Positions 1 through 10,770 of a stretch of DNA of 64,000 nucleotides are shown here, piece after piece. Both the position numbers and the translations under genes were made by a program. Positions within the stretch are counted from its first letter, which is position 1; each line of letters begins with the position of its first letter. The DNA is from Chondrus crispus (taxonomy: Eukaryota; Rhodophyta; Florideophyceae; Gigartinales; Gigartinaceae), in NCBI RefSeq assembly GCF_000350225.1, contig NW_005178504.1, positions 238,205 to 302,204 of the forward strand, in the 5' to 3' direction. The notes under the pieces are model-generated. The model did not search any database. It worked only from the letters and a program-made list of their open reading frames with translations, and was not told the origin of the DNA.

Positions 1-6
1 ACAAAA

Positions 7-717
7 TTAGAATGCTAGAATGCAAGTAGAGCTGCAGTTTACATGATTCTCATCCATGCGAGGTGGATAAACCATCTGTTTCGTTATGTAATGGAATCGA
101 CCGCCGCCGAGCAAACTCTCATTGTGCTTAACAAGAGTTTTGTTAAGCATACAACACACAATTTCAGTCGATGTTGAACAAGCATGTATCAAACTCACCC
201 GTCGGACACTGTCATTTAGATGTAAGAGGAGCGGCAGGGAGTCACTTGCGACCTTGAGCGTATCACCCTCAAACCGAGTACATCTTCGCACAACAGCGAA
301 CGGACCACTCTCTACTTCGAGCCCAGTTGTGGACGTATCTTTCTAAAGCAGCAATTCTTCGACAGCGAAAACAGCAACGTGATAATCATCGGGTGATTGA
401 CTTATCTCATAAACTGATCGCTGGTTTAAAAGCGCGTCGTTAGTCCTACGTTTGTGTATTATGGCCTGCACAGCATCACCCCTTTCCAAAAAATCGTGAG
501 GCGCGGAACGAAGAGAACAAGTGGCGACTTTCATCGTCTTCTTGAAACGTCTCGCGACATAAAAAAAGAATACCTCGCGGTTGCCATATTGATTCAGAAC
601 CGAGGAGTTCGGCAGAGACCTATAGCTCACTTGGTGCTTTGAAACAGGCTGACAGCGAGACAAGGACCATGTAATTTTGCCTTTGGTGGAGCCTTCTTTC
701 GGCTTACTTCCAAGCAA
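7..717 (-). pseudogene. possible C-terminal remnants of the Tnp2-like transposase
   Basis: Two short minus-strand frames (343-717, 124 codons; 7-291, 94 codons) continue downstream of the recognisable transposase part. The first has a hydrophobic and basic stretch around VFFFYVARRF. The second contains GGGRFHYITKQMVYPP. I recognise no domain in either. Their position and strand suggest the tail of the same transposase, interrupted between segments, but they could be chance frames. Confidence 0.22.
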
Positions 718-914
718 CGGTTTAGAATGGGCTCGAGAAGTATATCCATGGGATTGGGCACGGTGAAAGATTCATGCTTTGGTAAAGACGACGACGGGAC
801 CGTACCATTGATAAAAATGCCTCATATTAATCTCCAAGTCCCTTACGGAAAGGACTCGCCGTTGACTCGCTAATGCGGAAAACCGATCTTGCCAATCGTC
901 GGCTAACGCGTGCA

Positions 915-1719
915 TCACAGCCTGAATCTCAGGATTTCGGGGTTGGATCTCGCCACCCCACGTTTGAGTGGCTGGTGAGCGAATTCAAAAACTAGCTCTG
1001 CGAAGTGTCGCACGTGTCCCATTGCTGGTATAGAATGAGCATAAAGCTCGATTAGTATGTGAAGATTCGGCTTGTCTAGCTTCATTTTCGCGACCTCTGA
1101 AACGCCACAGAACTTGTCACACGTATCCACATAAACACGTGACATTTCCTGCTGTCTAAGAATGAAGTCGATGCCTTCCCCACTGTTGAACAAAGCTACA
1201 GCATTGTGGTCATCAACATGGAGCTTTGGATACCAATAGGTTTTGGACACCAGATCCTGATACATTCCCAAAGCCTGTACGGCCTGTCGAAGGATATTGC
1301 ATGGATTGCAATCCGCTCCAGTAGGCCGCTGAAAAAGAGAGACCTGCAAAGATAGCTGGTGACATCGATCTTGAAAAATCTTGCTAGCGACCAAGAGAAT
1401 GCAAAAGGAACCAGAGATGGACGTGGAGTACAGCTTCTTGCTCTTGAAGTCGAATATTTTATTCTGCGTGATTAACGAATTGCTCCGAAGTGCATCACAT
1501 AATTTTGCATCAATGTGAATAATATCATTTTTCGAAGGCAAAAGCAGAAAGCAGGTTGTAATATATTAATGGCATTTCCAGCAAGCAAATGGGGTTTGGT
1601 GCGACCAGAACTGAGCGATATGGGTCGAACGTGGAGTCAAACAGCTGATGTCCACAACTTGTGACTGGCGTCTGTCCGTTTGATCCGGCCAGCCCAAATT
1701 TCTCGTAGAAAAAGAGCAA
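915..1719 (-). pseudogene. Tnp2-like transposase, C-terminal part
   Basis: Two overlapping minus-strand frames (1525-1719 and 915-1541). The downstream one ends with KPNLHILIELYAHSIPAMG, then a glutamate and histidine in FEFAHQPLKRG and an RSN. This is the pattern known from the end of the Tnp2/Plavaka catalytic region: a conserved K-P-x-H-x-L helix, a G a few residues on, then E-x-x-H and a K before an N. The frame change at 1525-1541 is an ordinary frameshift or unrecognised intron. The part belongs with the frames at 1775-3730 upstream on the same strand. Confidence 0.45.
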
Positions 1720-1774
1720 CGGGCTGTCTGTAACCTTCTTTGATCATCGCGGATCCATCCCGAGGTAGTTTAGT

Positions 1775-2860
1775 TCACGCCTTTTTTTCTGCGGAGCCTA
1801 CCTCATCACGTATGGCAACTGTTCTTGGTCCTGATCGGAAACTTGAAGAATCTGTACTGTTTAGGGCAGTTGTGTACCCGTGACACAAATGTTGCGGGTC
1901 GAGTTTTTGCTTACGAAAAACACACAGATGACAAGCAGAGTCTGAATTATGCCCAACTAAATCCGAGGCATGAGCGATCTCCAAGAAATCACCTATGTAT
2001 GCCACGACCTGAATGAACACTGTGATGGGGTGTCCGTCACCGTCGGAATACAACAGAACCCTGTACACGAAAAAACGTTGATCATCCTCGAGGAGAACGG
2101 CATCTGAAAACTTGCAAGGACAACTGAAAGATTCTTGCGCACCTCCTCCACCTGAATTGATAAATGGCCTGTCCAGTGGAAGTGATAGATCTACAAATTT
2201 TGAGGCGCTTGCATCCGTGCTGTCAGCACAATTCCGCTTTACCGTCTCGATGCATTCCGTACAGGTAAGCCCTCTAACAACTTGTTTACCCGCCTTTTGA
2301 CAGTCGCAGGATTGATTCCCGCTTGAACCGTTGTGCAATGGAATCCAGACCAGCTCAACACGGCTGCCTGTATCGCACAATCCACCGAACCGGTGAACAA
2401 TCACACATCTGTAAGATGTAGAAACACTTACTGAAACAAGTGAACACATGTCACTGGGACTCCAAAGTGTGGAGTTTTCAGTACTCGATATGCACTGTGA
2501 TTCGAAGCTCTCATTCGAAGTTCTAGAGTTCGCGCCGACCGTACCGGCATGCAGAAGATGTGTGTTCAATATCGCTGCTGATAAACAAAATTCAGAATCG
2601 CCTTTCCGTGTAATCGACGGGCTCCCCAAAAAAGAATTGTACTCGTTGATATCCATTGTAGTTCCTTTGCGAGGTGCGGGTGTGGCATTAAGAAAAATGT
2701 TTACTATCTCTCCATTCCGATGAAATGTGTCACAAATATTGGCACGGGATTTTGTGGAGAAAAGAGAATGCTGAAGGCCATCCAGAAAAAGTTGCCCATT
2801 GCCAACTATAGGGACACTTGAGGTTGTAGAGAACAGTGGGTCATATGAACTGGGTTTCAC
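1775..2860 (-). pseudogene. Tnp2-like transposase, central part
   Basis: A 361-codon minus-strand frame. Its C-terminal third reads LLYSDGDGHPITVFIQVVAY, then GDFLEIAHASDLVGHNSD and CHLC. In Tnp2-type transposases an aspartate segment is followed by a glycine-histidine and a C-x2-C pair just before the second half of the catalytic core, and this segment fits. Earlier there are cysteine pairs (CDCQ, CTEC) that may bind zinc. The frame ends in an EKKA tail and sequence resumes in another frame at 1719. Family assignment is from motif order only. Confidence 0.42.
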
Positions 2861-3730
2861 TTCCGCACGACAGCCAGATCGCGGAAGATCCCATGTAGGG
2901 TTGAAAGAGAAAGTCTTTCATCGTCCACGTACTTGGCAATATGATCTGGACTTCCGCTTTTGGCTGGGCTTCGTCATTTGTCGTAGTCCAACGGCGGTTC
3001 GAAAACGGGCCCCCAGCACGCCCAGATTCTGTACTCTTAGCCCCTGCTTTTAGCAAGTCCACTGGTACGAGATGCCTCTCAGAGCAGGGGAAGCTGGAAT
3101 TCCAAAGGAATAGTAGCAACGTGAGTTGGACCATAGAGTAAGATGGCAACTTCTGTTCTTCTGGTGTGTATCGGTCAATTAGCCAGTTCACTGTGTTCCT
3201 GAAGAACTCAAATTGCTCCCTAGTGAGACGACTCGTTCCGCTAACAGCTATTACAGCAAGCATTTCTGCCATGTATTCGGTGATCTCCGGTCTGACCGTT
3301 GTATCTTTTCTGCCTCCGGTGAGGCGTCTTCCTCAATAGAATGTTTACCACTATCGCCACCTCGTAGAATAGATGACTGCTGATCCTCCTCCGAAGGAAT
3401 CATTTCATCTGCCTCATATCCAATAGCAACACGGTCTATGTCTGAAACGCTCGTGTGTTGCATCGGATTCGGATATCCTTCCATTTCGGCATGTGGAGGA
3501 GCGAGGTTAACCTCACTGATCTCGTTGCGAGTCGCATGTACAGCATTTTCACAGTTCGTTTTAAGAAGGATCGAATCGAGTGATGCACGATTCTGAATCT
3601 GCCCATCAGTATTTTCACTTGCGAATAACTCTCTCTGTACCATGAGATTTGAACCATTTTGTTCGAACAAATATGATCTGTTCATCAGATCTGACGTTCC
3701 CGGATACAGTTGTTGGTGCTCTTGGTGCAC
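2841..3730 (-). pseudogene. Tnp2-like transposase, N-terminal part
   Basis: Two overlapping minus-strand frames (3251-3730, 159 codons; 2841-3272, 143 codons). The first is acidic and unstructured-looking. The second has a helical segment, TREQFEFFRNTVNWLIDRY, followed by a leucine-rich stretch, in the place where Tnp2 proteins carry an N-terminal helical region before the cysteine-rich part. The two frames overlap by 22 bp and the second overlaps the next by 20 bp. That pattern suggests frameshifts in one old gene. Nothing here is diagnostic by itself. Confidence 0.3.
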
Positions 3731-3870
3731 ACCAATAGGTACGACCGCCTGTTCCTTCCATTCGAAGCGGCTTCGATTCTTGCGATTGTCACTCCTAGGA
3801 CGTGGACGTTTTCGACCGGAGGATCTTGATCCTCATTGAGGTCCCCATGCAGATAGAGACCGCGGCGCAA

Positions 3871-4339
3871 TTCAAATCGGGCGATAGGTATTTTTGCCCT
3901 CGGTTCGCAAACAAAGTATAGTGCTTAAATCATTAGCTTGCTGGGATACATGCAATTCGTCTCAATTTGAGGTATCGAATGCGACACTGACTGCAGTCAA
4001 CTTCAGTACGGCAGCTAATGGTGAAGTGTCTAGATTTCATGCTGCCCAGAGGATAAATGGGTACAACCGTACTGCTGGAAGTACTGGCACCAGTACAGAA
4101 AAATGCTAACTATTCCGCGGGAAACCGGAATAAAACTGCGAACTGTTCAATGTTCAACAACACATGATACACCCCACCCTTCTTAAGTGGTACGTTGCAC
4201 ATCTTTGTTCACAGAACCAGTTTCGATCGAACTTGCCGATCTCCCCTCTTTTTGTTGGTGTTATCTTGCTGATCTTACTTGCATATTTCTCCATACTCCG
4301 TGAGGCTTAATTGAAAGCGACATTCTGAGTCCTCCGATC
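3871..4339. promoter_or_regulatory. divergent intergenic region
   Basis: About 470 bp between the transposase remnant (minus) and the companion gene (plus), so any promoter here must serve both directions. I see no clear TATA box or repeats. The small frame at 3894-4109 looks like chance. Confidence 0.3.
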
Positions 4340-6727
4340 ATGCCCCTGCCACGCCCACGTGCATCAGCTGGAAGAGCGAATGGAAAGCGAAGGGTTGCAG
4401 TATCAGGACTCGAGCCGCGCAACATCAAGCGTCAGACGAAAACAAACAATGTGCAGGCAATTTTTCCGAGAAAAAGGTCAAGCTCTCCGTTGGATGAAAC
4501 TTGTGCCATAGGCGAGGCTGCAACTAGGACGCCCCCTCGAAAAACTGGCACTCGCAGAACAAAATCAACAGGGCTGGCGCTCAACGGAAGCCCTGTACCG
4601 CGGACAGCTTGCAGGAACAATGAACGCTAAATCACGAGCCTTTCGGACATGGAAACGCAGCCACCTCCCAATGGTGAACCATTTGTAGAAGAGGAGGAAG
4701 TTGCTGCTGAAATTAGAAACCGAGATCCGGACCATGACTCACCCCAGTGGGAACAGAGAGCATCAAGGGAATATGTTCCTATTGAGGATGACGCGAATGA
4801 CGAGAATGCACGCTGTGACAACGCTGGAGACTACCCCTCTGGAGGAGCAGCTGAACACGTCAAAACTCGTGAGTTTTTCGGCCCGGGACAATAGCACCTC
4901 AATACAGTAACTCTCAGGGGAGAAAGAATGACAGGCGTTCCGTCTCCTGCAATAGAAACAGCGCAGCCCAGATTAAGCTTGAGGACTCCAAGCACATATG
5001 AGAGGAACTCGCCTGAGAAGAGCTCCATTCGGTTCTTCCTCGAAAATATGCATAAATCCTTGCTTACTCGACTGGATTCTGTTGAAGGAACAATGGAACA
5101 CCTTCAGAGAGATGTCGATAACGTGCGAAATGGAATGAACCAAGGCAATGATTTCTTCGGGACAAGTCCAAGCGTGGGATTGACTACCAAGTCGAAGAGA
5201 ATTTCCAAAACTGCAACGAAATGGGCCTTTAAGGATATGGTTGACGACGAGAACAGGGCCCTGAAATCGAATGTGGAGCTTGTTTTTGACACTTCATTAA
5301 TGTCACGAGTCCTGTCAGACGCGTTATGTTTCTTCATGGAGCACACGTAGTCCCTAGGTGTGAATCTTGCTCATACTTACCTGGCTATGTCTGCGTTTCT
5401 CTACGGCCATCAGAATAGATCTACCAAAAAAGAGCTCGAGGCAGGTCTTGCTCGCGTTCACTGTGACTTCAAATTTCGCTTCGTGAGAACGTTATTTGTT
5501 CAGGCACGCAATCAGTTCGAACTTGTTCTAAAGAGTGAAAATGAGGCTCCGCAGAGAACAAGAGCCGTACAAGGTGTTCCGGATGCCAATACCAACGAAA
5601 ATAATCACAGAAAGAACGTGTCAATGCCTCAGCTTCGCGCGCCGTATTGGCTCAATCCGAGCTATGTGGGAAGAGAAGCTATGAAGAAAACCCGTGAGCT
5701 TATTGAAACAAAAGCTAGGCCGCAGAAAAAGGATATAGATACCGAAAAAGGTCGCGAAAGATTTTACATTGTACACACAGTATACACAATGTCCACCGAT
5801 GTTTTGAGGGAGTCACGTGTAGCTGCTAAAAGGCGCTTTTTCGAGGATCTGGGTTTCGCACTCAGACCATGGGAGGCGAGCAGAAGGATGCCTGTAGCGT
5901 TCGGTCAACCAAACGTGTCATTCAAGCATCCATATCACGTGTTCAACTTTTCCGATCACGTTGTCTCCGCAACCACAGCCAAGTTACCGAACGCAGATGC
6001 CATGAATTCGCGTTCACTGCAAGAAATCGCATGTTGTCGTCTCGAGCTTGATGTGCTGGTGGACTATTACGTACTGGTGGGAGATGGATTGCTGAAGAAT
6101 GGAGGGCAGAAAAGCGGGTTCAGGCCAGCAGAGTATAAGCGTATGTATCGCACCATCAACCTAGTTCGCGTAGCCGTCAGTTTCTTTGTGGCTTTCACGC
6201 AAGGCCGCAATGTAGAATCACTGTCCAGTCACACAGGGTCACTGAGGACTGTTTATAGGACTGCATTGCGTTTTCGTTGGTTTGTGCAAGATATCATTAA
6301 CGGCCATAGTGATCTTTCCACGCCATCCACTGCGCTAAATGACGAAAACGAGGTCCGTGTACTAAATGACTTCAGTCCGAATGCAGCTCGCAATCAACGC
6401 GGTGTACCCCAAGATGCAGAATATTCAGAACAAGGCAGCATGTGGGTTCGGCTGCGGCTCAGAGATTTCCTTCCTGGTATGTCCAAGCAGAAAGACGTCT
6501 TGGACGCCCCAATCTTACGAATGTCCCCGGCGAAGTTTTCTAAACTCTGCACTGAGTCCCCTCCTGCAACAAACGAGCATGTGGAAAAACGAGACGCTAT
6601 TAATAGTAGTGCTCGGAGGGCTACCATCTCCAATGAGTGCAATGAAGACTGGGAAAATCGTCCTGACGATGCCTTTGATTTTGGCCACTTACTTGATGCA
6701 GAAGGAGACTTGAGCGTGGGAGTCTAA
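4340..6727 (+). pseudogene. unrecognised companion protein of the Tnp2-like element
   Basis: One reading frame runs 2.4 kb with only three in-frame stops (4628, 4892, 5348), so no frameshift has accumulated over about 790 codons. The stop at 4892 lies inside a possible 39-nt GTGAGT...ACAG intron (4869-4907) that would keep the frame. The other two have no such explanation. The N-terminus is basic and rich in RKSTP. Around 5000-5200 is a helical, coiled-coil-like stretch (LLTRLDSVEGTMEHLQRDVD). The 5360-6727 part is helical with an acidic tail. I do not recognise any domain. Its divergent position suggests the accessory protein of a CACTA-like element; it could instead be a host gene. Confidence 0.4.
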
Positions 6728-6769
6728 CACGCCTGTGGAGTCCTCTACCAAAACCTACTCTACTCGTCT

Positions 6770-6775
6770 AATAAA
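6770..6775 (+). promoter_or_regulatory. AATAAA polyadenylation-like signal
   Basis: A canonical AATAAA lies 43 bp after the stop codon of the 4340-6727 frame, as expected for its 3' end. Confidence 0.35.
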
Positions 6776-6810
6776 CGTCCTCAAGTCGCGTGCGCATTAC
6801 CGCCCAGGGG

Positions 6811-6863
6811 CTTTGCGTGAGAGGGCTGGCGATATCTGGAAACTCTCCGCTGCTGTGAAGTCG
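6811..6863 (+). repeat. 53-bp dispersed repeat, copy 1
   Basis: Matches 10718-10770 at 50 of 53 positions by eye in the same orientation. It begins CTTTGCGTGAGAG and ends CTGCTGTGAAGTCG. It lies just after the companion gene's polyadenylation-like signal. I find no coding or RNA motif in it. Confidence 0.7.
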
Positions 6864-7702
6864 TAACTAAGGAGCGCGATGGACACCAGAAAATTCGGAC
6901 GAGAGTCCTCTTCTCTGTGCAGCGAGCCCTCTGTTCGTTTTCAATCATTTTGCGGTGTACACGCGGCATATCAACTGTTTTATAACTGTTTTTGTTGCAT
7001 TGCTGGGCACGACTGCTGTTTCACCGTGGTTCCCATCTACGCCGAGGCACCCATCCACGCCAGCGGTCTTGCCTTGAGCGCACCACAAACCTTGCGCACT
7101 GCACCCTCTACCTACCGGTAATCCAATTTCTCTCCGTCTTCGAACGAAAGAACTTGACGACACGTACGAGTGCGCTGCGACCCGCCTATCCTCATGCCTC
7201 CCTCTCAACCATCCACTGTTGAACGGCCTGCCTGTCGCCGTCTCGTCGACTACACTTTCACGTATTGGCTGTAGTGCAATAATGGGCTCTACAGGGGGGT
7301 GAAAAGGAAGGAAAAATATTTGGATTTGGATATGAAAAGTAGTCCGGGTTGGGGGGGAAACACGTGTGAATAATTGCACAGTTTTAATTTTTAATTATTT
7401 TATTTAGTTAATTAGTTGGCATTAATTTTGCTGACACTAGATTAGATCTAGGATCTAGCGCCGCGAGCTACTGTGGAGGCTCCGGCGGGGCGATATATAC
7501 CTTAGCCCTCTGACCACCAAGTCAGTAAAGGTAACCCGAGTTGCCGGAGTTGAATGTCGCCTTGGTCGAAGTCCGTCTCTACCAAGACGCTCCCTTTTAC
7601 CCAAGCCTACGGCATCCTCTATCGCTCGGGGTTCCCTTTTCTCTTTCCTTTATTTTCCTATCCTTTTGTATCTCTAACGCTACCTATTTTTCCCTTATCT
7701 TG
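6864..7702. other. no gene recognised
   Basis: Several open frames occur on both strands but none shows a domain. There is an AT-rich run at about 7380-7440 and a TATA-like GATATATA near 7490, followed by pyrimidine-rich sequence. This may be the end or promoter of an unrecognised element. Confidence 0.3.
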
Positions 7703-7946
7703 TGTTGGTGCCATCGGCCTCGGTTGCGACCGAACCGGTGTAGGTGTTTCGAGCCATCGGGCGACACAGTTGACGTAGCGCTGCTACTGTGACCCATTTT
7801 TCCGACGGAGACTGTTGCAACGACGTCTCCCTCGAAGGGCTCCGTCGTAGTACGAGCCAGTGTTGGTACCATCGGTGTCGGTCGCGACCGAACCGGTGTA
7901 GGTGTTTCGAGCCATCGGGCGGCACGGTTGGCGTAGCGCTGCTACT
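7703..7946 (+). repeat. 86-bp direct duplication
   Basis: 7703-7788 and 7861-7946 are near-identical, same orientation, spaced by 72 bp. Both start TGTTGG, contain GCGACCGAACCGGTGTAGG and end GCGCTGCTACT. The duplication explains why overlapping frames on both strands repeat the same peptides there. Confidence 0.75.
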
Positions 7947-8503
7947 TTCATTTCATCCCGTCGGGCTGCGTCGCGACGCCCCCGTCGAAGGCCTTGTTGC
8001 GTCACAAGGTGTCGAAGAAGCTCAACGAGCATTGGCCTTACAACCCAGTGGAACCGGGGTACCTACGTACGCGCCCCACCCCACACTCGTCGAGCAGATC
8101 TCTTCGCAAGTCTCTACCAGACCGATCCCGGGCCGAGCTATTTCTCTGTGCCGCCCCCCTATCAGGGATCTCAGCTACTACGAGTCGCAAGCTCGTTTAA
8201 ACGGAGAAGGGAGAGTCGGACACTCCGTAGCGCGGTACCATCGGCAGTTCTTCTTTTGTTGCTGTTGTTGTTTTTGCTGGACCATCGGACCGCGGTCTCT
8301 GCCCGATAGGCGAAATTGCAGTACATTGGCAGCCGGCCTCATCGGCATCCGCCGCGTCCATCTCAGCCGACGACCTACCCACGCTGCGCTTCCGTCGGTG
8401 GAGGAAGCCACCGTTAGCAAATCGCTCACATGTCACTCCTGCGACCAAGTCTTCGCCACCGTCAACTAACCGTCTTTTCGAATTTTGCAACTGCGTTTGC
8501 GAG
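7947..8503. other. no gene recognised; low-complexity tract
   Basis: GC-rich sequence with a T/G-rich run (about 8246-8280). The apparent cysteine and phenylalanine runs in its translations come from this run. The plus frame used by the downstream VMS1-like exon is open across much of it without a methionine, which I do not count as coding. Confidence 0.3.
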
Positions 8504-9463
8504 TTTAGTCGTATCAAATCGGCTTGTGTTACGCTGCGCCGACACGGGGAGCAGGCTTTTCGGAATGAGGTCCATGCTTTTTTGCGCGAATGGAGTGAAG
8601 ATCTACTTGCCGCACAATGTCTATATGTTCGAGACAGCAAGCGAGAGAGGAGAGTACGTTTCAGGACTTTCGCGACCGCCCAGCTGGGAAGTAGGATTTT
8701 TCCGTTTGAGATGGCGTTGCTAACATCACGATGTGTATTTTGCACATATGCTTGCTTGCTTCTACATTATCGATAGGATTTATTGGTCGGTCGGAATGGA
8801 AGCCCGTTGGAAACCGCAGACGCACGAAATGCGCTTCGGAATATTCCGCTCCCTACAAGAAGGGCGACGTTAAAAGAAGCGAAGTGGGTTTACGAAGAGT
8901 TGTCTTTGGTCCGAATCTCGTCGACTTCATTACCTGCTACAGTAGAAGCAAAGAAGTTGTTGGAGAAGTCGAAACCCGCGCCCATGCCGAAAGCTCCCAA
9001 GCAAGTGAGTACGGCAGTTGAAAAGGGACCAAAAGAGAAGGGAACAGATCATCTCAAAAAGAGGGAGGAATCAGAAAAGAGAGTTGCGAAAATCAGTGAA
9101 GAGACGGAGAAAAAGGAGGATTTCCGGGTTATTGATCCTGCGACTGCGCGACTCTTCAGTATATGCAGCGAAGGTGCCCGACAGGAGCTTGTAGATGCGC
9201 TGAGTAGTGATGACGCGATCAAGTCAATTGTGTTTGAGTGTCACTTCTTCCATTCCGATGCGAGGTTTGAAAAGGCCGAGGGCGCTCTTGGACTGATTGG
9301 TGTCTGTGCCGTTTGTGGACATGCGGACGTTGTAGAAGCTCTATTGGATCACGGTGTCCGATGTGTGAACGGAATCAAGTGCAAAAGCGCAGGGTTTCTC
9401 CGGTTGAGAATGACAGATCTAGGACGGAGGCAAAGCATGAGCCAACAAGAGAACATTCTTTGA
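8504..9463 (+). pseudogene. VMS1/ANKZF1-like gene fragment
   Basis: Vms1/ANKZF1 proteins release stalled nascent chains from 60S ribosomes in the cytosol (ribosome quality control). Exon 1 here has SACVTLRRHGEQAFRNEV then LREWSEDLLAAQCLYVRDS. This matches the family's S-A-G-x-x-L-R-R-Y-N-E and the following helix of the VLRF1 domain. A GT-AG intron (8654-8776) follows. Exon 2 starts in the same frame and carries ALRNIPLPTRRATLKEAKWV, the highly characteristic IP(F)-x-TRRPT-KE segment. It continues through a charged KE-rich linker to an ankyrin-like repeat (GHADVVEALLDHG). The N-terminal zinc finger and the catalytic first half of VLRF1 are missing. The frame ends at 9463, right before another gene fragment, so this is a truncated copy. 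Confidence 0.6.
8654..8776 (+). other. 123-nt spliceosomal intron in the VMS1-like fragment
   Basis: The intron begins GTACGT and ends GATAG, with a perfect TGCTAAC branch-site sequence at 8718-8724, about 52 nt from the 3' end. It lies between two segments that are adjacent in the protein family, has phase 0 and is divisible by three. The only in-frame stop between the exons (8774) falls inside it. Confidence 0.65.
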
Positions 9464-9477
9464 CAGACATATCTAGA

Positions 9478-10695
9478 ACATGGCGCTTCTTTCTTCGCTG
9501 TTTTTCTGGATTTGAAATTGTGATTGTGCTAATACTCAGCAACGCTCGCCTAGTAACAAGTCCAAACCGAACAAGAGAACTGCAATCAGGTACCACCGCG
9601 CTCCTCGTCATCACGCATTCGCGTCCTGAGTACCTTACGAAGTGCCTTGAATCTATTTTGAAAGCCCACCCACGTAACGGCGAGTGGCCAATTACTGTGT
9701 CAATGGACCGGCAGGACGGCGAGGATCACGTCGAAGTCGCAGGCGTGGCTGAGAAAGCTTCACGCCAGGCTAATGCACTCGGTATAGAGCTTTACCCATG
9801 AGCCCATGCTTTACCTGACGAGAACGACGTCGAAAAGGGTAAGGCCTTCGTTGACAGTAGCCTACCGACGGATATCCAGAAACTGCGAATGGGCAGTAAC
9901 ACGAGTTTTTGGGCGACGAATCCGGGGGAATGCGGTACTCACGAGGGTAGTGATTGTTGAAGACGACATGCAAGTGGCGGCGGATATCTTCAGCTACTTC
10001 GACGCGTTGAAGCCAGTGTTAGAGAAAGACGAGACTTTGTTTAGCGTGTTGGTGTGAAACGACAACGGGATACACGCGCTGGCGCAGAACACGACGTAGC
10101 TGCACCGGACGGACTTTTTCCCAAGGCTGGGGTGGATGCTCATGCGGGTGCTGTGGGAGGAGCTTGGGCCCAAGTGGCCCCAGATGTTCTGGGATGACTA
10201 GATGCGCAGCACGGACCAGACAAAAAGGCGGCAATGCATCCGGCCGGAGATGAGCCGGACGGCGAACTTTGGGGAGAAGGGCGTGTCGCAGTCGTTCTAC
10301 TTTCAAACGCACGTGTCGCAAGTGGCGCTCGCGGACGAGAAGGTGGAATTTTCGGGGCTCGACCTCGGGTACTTGGAGGCGGAGCGGTACCACGACTATG
10401 TGTTCTCGCGCATGTCGAAGGCGGTGTACCTCAAGTATTCTAACTATCTCACGACTAGGCCGCAGGACAGAGACGTGATTGCGATGTATCATGAGGACTT
10501 TTTGGACCCCATGGCGAAGCGTACAGGGGTTATGGGCGACCATCGCAACTGGATGAAACGCACTAGCTATAAGGGGGAGTGACCATTATCATTTGGAATG
10601 GAAACTGGGCGTTCATTGTGCAAAAGGGGTGGACACCGCCTGAAGGGTACCAGCTCGGAAGTGAGGTCTGCTGCTATCGACGAATCGCCTCATGA
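9478..10695 (+). pseudogene. MGAT1: MGAT1 (GnT-I) pseudogene
   Basis: GnT-I adds GlcNAc to the Man5 core of N-glycans in the Golgi. The sequence keeps most of the GT13 catalytic domain: TTALLVITHSRPEYLTKCLE at the start, the EDD metal-binding motif in VIVEDDMQVAADIFSYFDAL, then FFPRLGWML, WEELGPKWPQMFWDD, CIRPEMSRTANFGEKGVSQ, and a C-terminus ending with WTPPEGYQLG. A hydrophobic stretch at about 9490-9540 may be the type II membrane anchor. It is dead: three in-frame stops (10055, 10097, 10199), two of them at expected tryptophans, one frame change near 9800 and another near 10575. It follows the VMS1 fragment with almost no gap. A 53-bp repeat begins 22 bp after its stop. Confidence 0.85.
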
Positions 10696-10717
10696 TTCAC
10701 ACAGCGTGTTGCGCTAG

Positions 10718-10770
10718 CTTTGCGTGAGAGGAGTGGCGATATCTGCAAACTCTCCGCTGCTGTGAAGTCG
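10718..10770 (+). repeat. 53-bp dispersed repeat, copy 2
   Basis: Second copy of the repeat at 6811-6863, three differences by eye. It begins 22 bp after the end of the MGAT1 pseudogene, so the two copies bracket the whole host-gene debris block. Confidence 0.7.

Larger units (their letters stand above)
1..6790. mobile_element. degenerate Tnp2-like DNA transposon with two divergent genes
   Basis: A block of minus-strand frames (about 3730 down to 7) and a plus-strand frame (4340-6727) face away from each other across a 0.5-kb gap. The minus side carries motifs of the Tnp2 family of transposases (CACTA/Plavaka-type cut-and-paste elements). The plus side encodes an unknown protein. CACTA elements often encode such a second protein, so I read the block as one element, but I found no terminal inverted repeats or target duplication. 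The left end may lie outside the window. The limits given are only those of the coding content. Confidence 0.4.

Noticed and set aside
6945-8469. Several 70-226-codon frames on both strands.
   Set aside because: They overlap each other, repeat because of the 86-bp duplication and a T/G-rich run, and show no domain.
8380-8469. CHSCDQVF, which looks like the first half of the VMS1/ANKZF1 zinc finger.
   Set aside because: It is in a different frame from the VLRF1 exon, the expected Q-x-x-H half is absent, and the VLRF1 first half that should follow is not there.
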